A DNA stretch of 8,775 bases, from the NCBI GenBank assembly GCA_023663025.1, contig JAMPIC010000050.1, positions 1-8,775 of the forward strand. Direction: 5' to 3'. The notes under the pieces are model-generated. The model saw nothing but the letters and a program-made list of their open reading frames with translations. It was not told the DNA's origin and did not search any database. The position numbers and the translations under genes are program-made. Shown here one piece after another: positions 5,328 through 8,775 of the stretch. The DNA is from Prevotella sp. Lineage in GTDB: Bacteria; Bacillota; Clostridia; Oscillospirales; Ruminococcaceae. Numbering within the stretch: the stretch's first letter is position 1; every line of letters starts with the position of its first letter.

Positions 5328-5556
5328 CGGTAAATTGGTGTTTAGCGTTGTATAATTTTTGCGGACATCGTAGGGCGGGGGCTTGCTCCCGCCTAAATAG
5401 GTTTGCAGTAAAATTTTGTAGGGGACGGGTTTCCCGTCCCGCTGGTTACGTGACCTGCGGGCGGGGAGACCCCGCCCCTACGAACATCGTTGCAGAAACA
5501 GGCGGGAGCAAGCCCCGCCCTACAGTGCCGTTATCCGTATAAACACCAATTTACCG
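5328..5556. mobile_element. Small palindromic MITE-like element (229 bp)
   Basis: The element is bounded by a perfect 17-bp inverted repeat, cggtaaattggtgttta (5328-5344) and its complement (5540-5556). Inside, gtagggcgggggcttgctcc at 5370-5389 (and on to 5393) pairs with 5501-5523 except for one extra G. Between them are two local hairpins opening with the same gtagggg signature: 5418-5439 (ggacgggtttcccgtcc at 5423-5439) and the inverted 5458-5481 (gcggggagaccccgc core). It has no coding capacity, as expected for a non-autonomous element or nested REP-like palindromes. Its terminal motif recurs in the two large flanking repeats. It sits neatly between the gap promoter and the symporter terminator. 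I see no convincing target-site duplication. Confidence 0.7.
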
Positions 5557-5564
5557 TCTTTTCC

Positions 5565-5603
5565 TGCAAATCAAATCGGGAGAGAACAATGCGTTCTCTC
5601 CCG
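5565..5603 (-). terminator. Terminator of the AGCS symporter gene
   Basis: An 11-bp perfect stem, cgggagagaac (5577-5587) with gttctctcccg (5593-5603), has a 5-nt loop. It begins 6 nt after the symporter stop on the minus strand and is followed by the moderately T-rich atttgattt. Confidence 0.8.
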
Positions 5604-5609
5604 TCTGAA

Positions 5610-7433
5610 TTATTCCTCTTCCGCAAGCTTCGCCGCCTGCTCCGCCTGTATATCGGTATAGACCGACAGCATAGGCGTTTCGTCGGGGTTTGTTTTCTTT
5701 ATCTTTCTTCTGATGTAGTTGCCCGTGATCTTTATCACCGTCGCCGAAAGCAGCAGCACGCCGATAAGGTTCGGTATCGCCATAAGCCCGTTGAGAGTGT
5801 CGGCAATATCCCAGGCAAGCTGCAAATTCATTGTGCAGCCGACAATTACGAACAGCACGAAGATGATCTTGTAGACGATAGTTGCTTTTGTGCCGAAAAG
5901 ATACTCCAGAGCCTTTGTGCCGTAGAACGACCAGCCCAGCACCGTGGAGAACGCGAACAGCAGGATAGCCACCGCCAGGATTTTTCCCGCAACGTGTCCC
6001 AGCCTGAGACTGAACGCGTAGGTAACAAGGGGAACGCCGTTTACCTCCGTGATCTCGACCGAGGTTATAACGGGATTTCCGTTTTCGTCCGTCATGAGGG
6101 TTCCGTCCGCGTTCTTGCCCTGAACACCCTTTATCTCCATAACGTTTGCGTAGGTGAAATCGCTTTCGCCGCTTGCGCTGCCGGCGTTTTGCAGTCTTAC
6201 GGTCAGCTCCTGTCCGTAGACGGTCTTTGCCGCGTACTCGGTGTATGTGCCCTCCGCGGCGTTCGCAGGAGCGACTTTGTAAAGCGCGTTTACGTTGTCG
6301 TCGATAAGATTTACCGTGTCTCCGCCGCTTGCCGTGTGTATCTCGAAGTATTGGGCTTCCGTGGAAATATTCTGCATCGCCTCGTCAAAGGTCAGGGAAT
6401 TTGCGGGGCTTGAAAGAATTACAAAGGAAGTGAGCGTACAGACGATAATGGTGTCGAAGAACACCTCGAAGATACCCCACATACCCTGTACGACGGGTTC
6501 TTTTACGTCGGAAGCGGAGTGTACCATTACCGACGAACCCAGACCCGCTTCATTGGAGAAAACGCCTCTCTTGAAACCCATGGTAACGGCGCGCTTGATT
6601 ATGTAGCCGCCTACGCCGCCCGCGATCGCGCTGAAGTTAAAGGCGTTGCGGAAAATGCTGGAGAAAACGTAGGGTATCTGGCTGAAATTGGAGAAGAAGA
6701 TTATCAGACAGCCTGCGATATAGAACAGAGCCATAAAAGGAACAAGCTTCTCGGTAACGCTTGCGATACGCTTGATACCGCCCACGATAACCAGCGCGGC
6801 GATGACCGCGAGGACAATTCCCGTCACAAGAGTGGGAACGTTGAAATTGGACTTCATGGCGCTGGAGATCGAGTTGACCTGCGTCATGTTTCCGATGCCG
6901 AAAGAAGCCAGCACGCAGAAAACCGAGAACAGCACCGCAAGGGGCTTGGCAATGTGTCTAAAGCCTTTCCTGTCCTTGAGACCCTCGTTGATGTAGTACA
7001 TTGCGCCGCCCGACCATTCGCCGTTGTCGTTTTTCTTGCGGAAGAAAATGCCCAGCACGTTTTCCGAGTAGTTGGTCATCATGCCGAAAAACGCGGATAT
7101 CCACATCCAGAACACAGCTCCCGGACCGCCCACGGCTATAGCCGTTGCAACGCCCGCGATGTTACCCGTTCCGATAGTCGCCGCAAGGGCGGTGGACAAC
7201 GCCTGAAACTGGGAAATGGCTTTTTTCTCCTTGGTTTTGGTAACGGATTTTTTCTTGAAGATCGCAAGGAACGTTTCGTTTGCCCAGTGCTTGATTTTGG
7301 TGATCTGGAAAAATCCCGTCCTTACCGTCATGTAAATGCCCGTTGCGATTATGAGCACAAGCATGGGTATTCCCCATACCACGCCGTTTATCGCTCCGTT
7401 GACCGAGGTAACGACCTCAACTATTTTATCCAT
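5610..7433 (-). CDS. AGCS-family sodium:alanine/glycine symporter with a large inserted loop domain
   Basis: Alanine/glycine:cation symporters bring small amino acids into the cell with sodium. The family signature is clear: ATIGTGNIAGVATAIAVGGP (85-104), SNEAGLGSS (293-301), and the C-terminal LLFAFSTVLGWSFYG (491-505). About ten to eleven hydrophobic segments run from residue 20 to 570. I chose the ATG at 7433 (607 residues) because cggaggc lies 9-10 nt upstream; the upstream in-frame extension to 7526 has no such site and an unrelated sequence. Typical members are about 450-500 residues. The excess is a polar stretch at about 345-473, between SFVILSSP and the helix beginning near 478, probably extracytoplasmic by AGCS topology. 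The cytoplasmic tail is acidic (EEE). The gene is monocistronic, with a terminator at 5577-5603. A weak promoter candidate (TTGCAA, 17 bp, AATATT) lies about 30-60 nt upstream. I see no glycine riboswitch. Confidence 0.93.
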   Translation of the reverse strand: MDKIVEVVTSVNGAINGVVWGIPMLVLIIATGIYMTVRTGFFQITKIKHWANETFLAIFKKKSVTKTKEKKAISQFQALSTALAATIGTGNIAGVATAIAVGGPGAVFWMWISAFFGMMTNYSENVLGIFFRKKNDNGEWSGGAMYYINEGLKDRKGFRHIAKPLAVLFSVFCVLASFGIGNMTQVNSISSAMKSNFNVPTLVTGIVLAVIAALVIVGGIKRIASVTEKLVPFMALFYIAGCLIIFFSNFSQIPYVFSSIFRNAFNFSAIAGGVGGYIIKRAVTMGFKRGVFSNEAGLGSSVMVHSASDVKEPVVQGMWGIFEVFFDTIIVCTLTSFVILSSPANSLTFDEAMQNISTEAQYFEIHTASGGDTVNLIDDNVNALYKVAPANAAEGTYTEYAAKTVYGQELTVRLQNAGSASGESDFTYANVMEIKGVQGKNADGTLMTDENGNPVITSVEITEVNGVPLVTYAFSLRLGHVAGKILAVAILLFAFSTVLGWSFYGTKALEYLFGTKATIVYKIIFVLFVIVGCTMNLQLAWDIADTLNGLMAIPNLIGVLLLSATVIKITGNYIRRKIKKTNPDETPMLSVYTDIQAEQAAKLAEEE

Positions 7434-7562
7434 CGGTATCGCCTCCGTATCAGATTTGTAATATTGGATTTGGGTGACCTTTTTGCAAAAGAAATGAAAC
7501 CGAGAAGCAAGAGGCAGGAAATACAAACCGTACCTTACCGCTTAAATCTTTATTTTTACAAA

Positions 7563-7590
7563 ATATGTCCCGTCGGGACGTTTTTATGTG
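7563..7590. terminator. Possible weak terminator downstream of the 7712-8407 gene
   Basis: A GC-rich stem, gtccc (7567-7571) with gggac (7575-7579), has a 3-nt loop and is flanked by AT tracts on both sides (aaaat and gttttta). It lies 130 nt past the stop of the minus-strand regulator. The stem is short, so the call is tentative. Confidence 0.35.
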
Positions 7591-7603
7591 TACGCCCGCC
7601 GAT

Positions 7604-7652
7604 GCGGAAAATTTCCGCGCAAAACGGATTTCTTTATTTTTGCCCGTTTTGC
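7604..7652. other. Two adjacent inverted repeats in the 7434-7711 intergenic region
   Basis: gcggaaa/tttccgc forms a near-continuous palindrome at 7604-7618. Next to it gcaaaacgg (7619-7627) pairs with ccgttttgc (7644-7652) across a 16-nt AT-rich loop. They could be an RNA structure in the 3' region of the 7712-8407 transcript or protein-binding sites. I see no open frame with a ribosome binding site in this gap. Confidence 0.4.
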
Positions 7653-7711
7653 TATTGAAAAACGAAAGAAAATGTGCTATAGTTAGATGTGAGCCGCGGA
7701 ACGTCTCCCCG

Positions 7712-8407
7712 CTATTTGTCGGAATTTATGACGATCTGCATACGCGCTTCGCTGTTCTTTATAACGTTGAGCAGCGACGACGCGGAGGACGGATATTCTT
7801 CCGAAAGCGAGTTTGCGGTGACAGCGGTACCGTCTCCCGCTTCTCCCGAAGCCGCCAGAGCGGAAGCCGCAGAAGCCGCGTTCGCTTCGCACATCGCCAT
7901 TGCCGCGGCGGAAGAACCTGCGGCGGGGATATCCTCAACCGTAAAGAACCGCTTGTCGTTTTTGGGATTTGCCGAATACACCACGCGGAACATTTTGTAC
8001 ACCGCCAGCATGAGATAAGCGGATACTTCCTTTAGGATAACTGAGCTGCCCGTCTTTTTCACCAGCGAGAAAAGCACCGACGCCGCGTTCACCACAAGCT
8101 TTTTGTTGAAAGCAGCCATCACGCCGCCCGCGTCTATCTTCTCCTTGCCGTTCATATCCGGCTCGGGGATATCCTCATAGGAAATGGTTTTCCCCGCAGG
8201 TTCGGGTGAACGTCCCAGCAGATAGTCGCAGGACACGTTGTAGTAATCCGCCGTTTTGACGAGAAATTCAAGACCGCATTCTCTTATGCCTTTTTCGTAG
8301 TGAGAGAGCAGAGCCTGAGATATGCCGAGGTCGGCGGCGGCTTTTTTCTGACTTACGCCGCGTTCTTTTCTCAGCAGGGTAATAATTCTCGGAAAATCCG
8401 AATTCAT
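7712..8407 (-). CDS. XRE-family regulator with an Ala/Ser-rich C-terminal region (231 aa)
   Basis: Residues 7-66 form a Cro/C1-type helix-turn-helix: RIITLLRKERGVSQKKAAAD, then LGISQALLSHYEKGIRECGL with the recognition helix at about 30-38, then LVKTADYYNVSCDYLLGRS, whose DYLLGRS ending is typical of Firmicutes regulators. The rest has no catalytic motif that I recognise. Residues 95-146 are probably helical and moderately hydrophobic (VMAAFNKKLVVNAASVLFSL, YLMLAVYKMFRVVYS). A stretch at 162-190 is almost only Ala, Ser and Gly with Met, Cys and Glu, followed by an acidic tail. The ATG at 8407 has a full aggaggtgac site at ideal spacing, and a good promoter lies at 8445-8473. It is monocistronic. 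Its targets are unknown; autoregulation is likely for the family. Proteins with this layout are widespread in Ruminococcus as far as I can recall, so it may be a lineage-specific regulator. Confidence 0.85.
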   Translation of the reverse strand: MNSDFPRIITLLRKERGVSQKKAAADLGISQALLSHYEKGIRECGLEFLVKTADYYNVSCDYLLGRSPEPAGKTISYEDIPEPDMNGKEKIDAGGVMAAFNKKLVVNAASVLFSLVKKTGSSVILKEVSAYLMLAVYKMFRVVYSANPKNDKRFFTVEDIPAAGSSAAAMAMCEANAASAASALAASGEAGDGTAVTANSLSEEYPSSASSLLNVIKNSEARMQIVINSDK

Positions 8408-8444
8408 CGTGTCACCTCCTGAAATTTGTTTCTACATAAAGTAA

Positions 8445-8473
8445 ATTATACAGTATTGCGTACAATTTGTAAA
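8445..8473 (-). promoter_or_regulatory. Promoter of the 7712-8407 regulator
   Basis: On the minus strand TTTACA (complement of 8468-8473), a 17-bp spacer and an exact TATAAT (complement of 8445-8450) lie about 40 nt before the start. An 8-bp inverted repeat, gtacaatt (8460-8467) with aattgtac (8521-8528), covers the spacer and the upstream region and is a candidate autoregulatory site. The remaining sequence from 8474 to 8567 is AT-rich and holds no gene that I can see. Confidence 0.75.
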
Positions 8474-8567
8474 TAGCTTAGGACAAAAAAAGTCGATAAA
8501 TGTTAGAGTGATTTTTCTGTAATTGTACACAAAAAAATAAAAAATTGTCATAATTTAAGCAATTTTG

Positions 8568-8775
8568 GCGGTAAATTGTTGTTTAGCGCACAAACAAAAC
8601 GTCAGCGCATCGCGCGGCGAAGCCGCGACTAAAAAGTTCGCCAGCCTTTCAAGGCTGCGAGGTCCACGGGGCAGAGCCCCTGGTCGCGCTCCGCAGAGCG
8701 CGAAATTCCCCTCGCGCCGTAGGCGCAAATCGTTCAAGAGCTCCGCAAAGGGGTGAATTGAAAACATCACTGCGT
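8568..8775 (+). repeat. Palindrome-rich intergenic repeat, right copy (partial)
   Basis: This is the inverted partner of the repeat at 1-192. The element end motif gcggtaaattgttgtttagc starts at 8568, and the 92-bp core at 8614-8705 is a perfect reverse complement of 57-148. Beyond the core the two copies drift (ctcgcgccgtaggcgcaaat here against a gcgccctgcgggcgc hairpin on the left) but stay recognisable to about 8755. The far end is outside the window. Open frames across it on both strands come from the hairpin chain and have no gene features. Confidence 0.85.

Noticed and set aside
7434..7526. N-terminal extension of the symporter by 31 residues
   Set aside because: The ATG at 7433 has a good Shine-Dalgarno site and gives the normal family start; the extension is Phe/Tyr-rich, unlike AGCS proteins, and has no such site.
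7434..7560. Glycine riboswitch or T-box upstream of the symporter
   Set aside because: AGCS genes often have a glycine riboswitch, but the leader shows no recognisable conserved core, specifier hairpin or antiterminator.
5490..7658. Long plus-strand open frames of 307 and 379 residues opposite the symporter
   Set aside because: They are Arg/His/Asp-rich shadows of a well-supported membrane transporter gene and have no ribosome binding sites or domains.
7712..8018. Plus-strand Ala/Ser-rich frames opposite the 231-residue regulator
   Set aside because: They are reverse-strand readings of its Ala/Ser-rich segment; the minus-strand gene has an HTH domain, a strong ribosome binding site and a promoter.
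1..8775. tRNA, rRNA, integrase or insertion sequence
   Set aside because: I looked for cloverleaf and T-psi-C motifs and for transposase or integrase motifs in all frames and saw none.

Overview
The window looks like a chromosomal segment of a Gram-positive anaerobe of the class Clostridia, most likely Ruminococcus or a close relative in the Oscillospiraceae. The reasons are AGGAGG-type ribosome binding sites, TTGACA/TATAAT promoters, a clostridial minD-mgsA gene pair, GAPDH and AGCS transporter sequences of Firmicutes type, and short palindrome-rich intergenic repeats. This placement comes from pattern recognition, not from a search.

Layout from left to right. (1) 1-192: a palindrome-rich repeat whose 92-bp core (57-148) returns perfectly inverted at 8614-8705, so the two copies bracket almost the whole window. 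(2) 301-1680: a promoter, a MinD-family ATPase gene (402-1148) and a methylglyoxal synthase homologue (1237-1638), closed by a terminator. (3) 1698-4072: an AT-richer accessory island lying between strong bidirectional terminators. It holds two tandem Arc-like ribbon-helix-helix genes on the minus strand (one only 58 codons), a divergent and truncated SLOG-family gene, an XRE-type regulator that overlaps the SLOG remnant antisense, and a divergently transcribed putative lipoprotein with a near-perfect extended -10 promoter. (4) 4138-5172: gap (GAPDH) on the minus strand. (5) 5328-5556: a small palindromic MITE-like element with 17-bp terminal inverted repeats. (6) 5610-7433: an AGCS-family sodium:amino-acid symporter on the minus strand. 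(7) 7712-8407: a second XRE-type regulator on the minus strand. (8) 8568-8775: the right-hand inverted copy of the terminal repeat.

The conserved genes (minD, mgsA, gap, symporter) are core or metabolic. mgsA and gap both act around triose phosphates, but they lie on opposite strands with separate promoters and do not form an operon. The island genes are small regulators and a surface protein typical of horizontally moving DNA.

I see no convincing new multi-gene defence or biosynthetic system. The most interesting observations are: a methylglyoxal synthase homologue whose catalytic aspartate is replaced by alanine, with a second active-site aspartate also changed; one terminal motif shared by the large flanking repeats and the small element at 5328-5556; an extra domain of about 130 residues inserted in the AGCS symporter; and a compact divergent control region between the Arc-like genes and the SLOG remnant.
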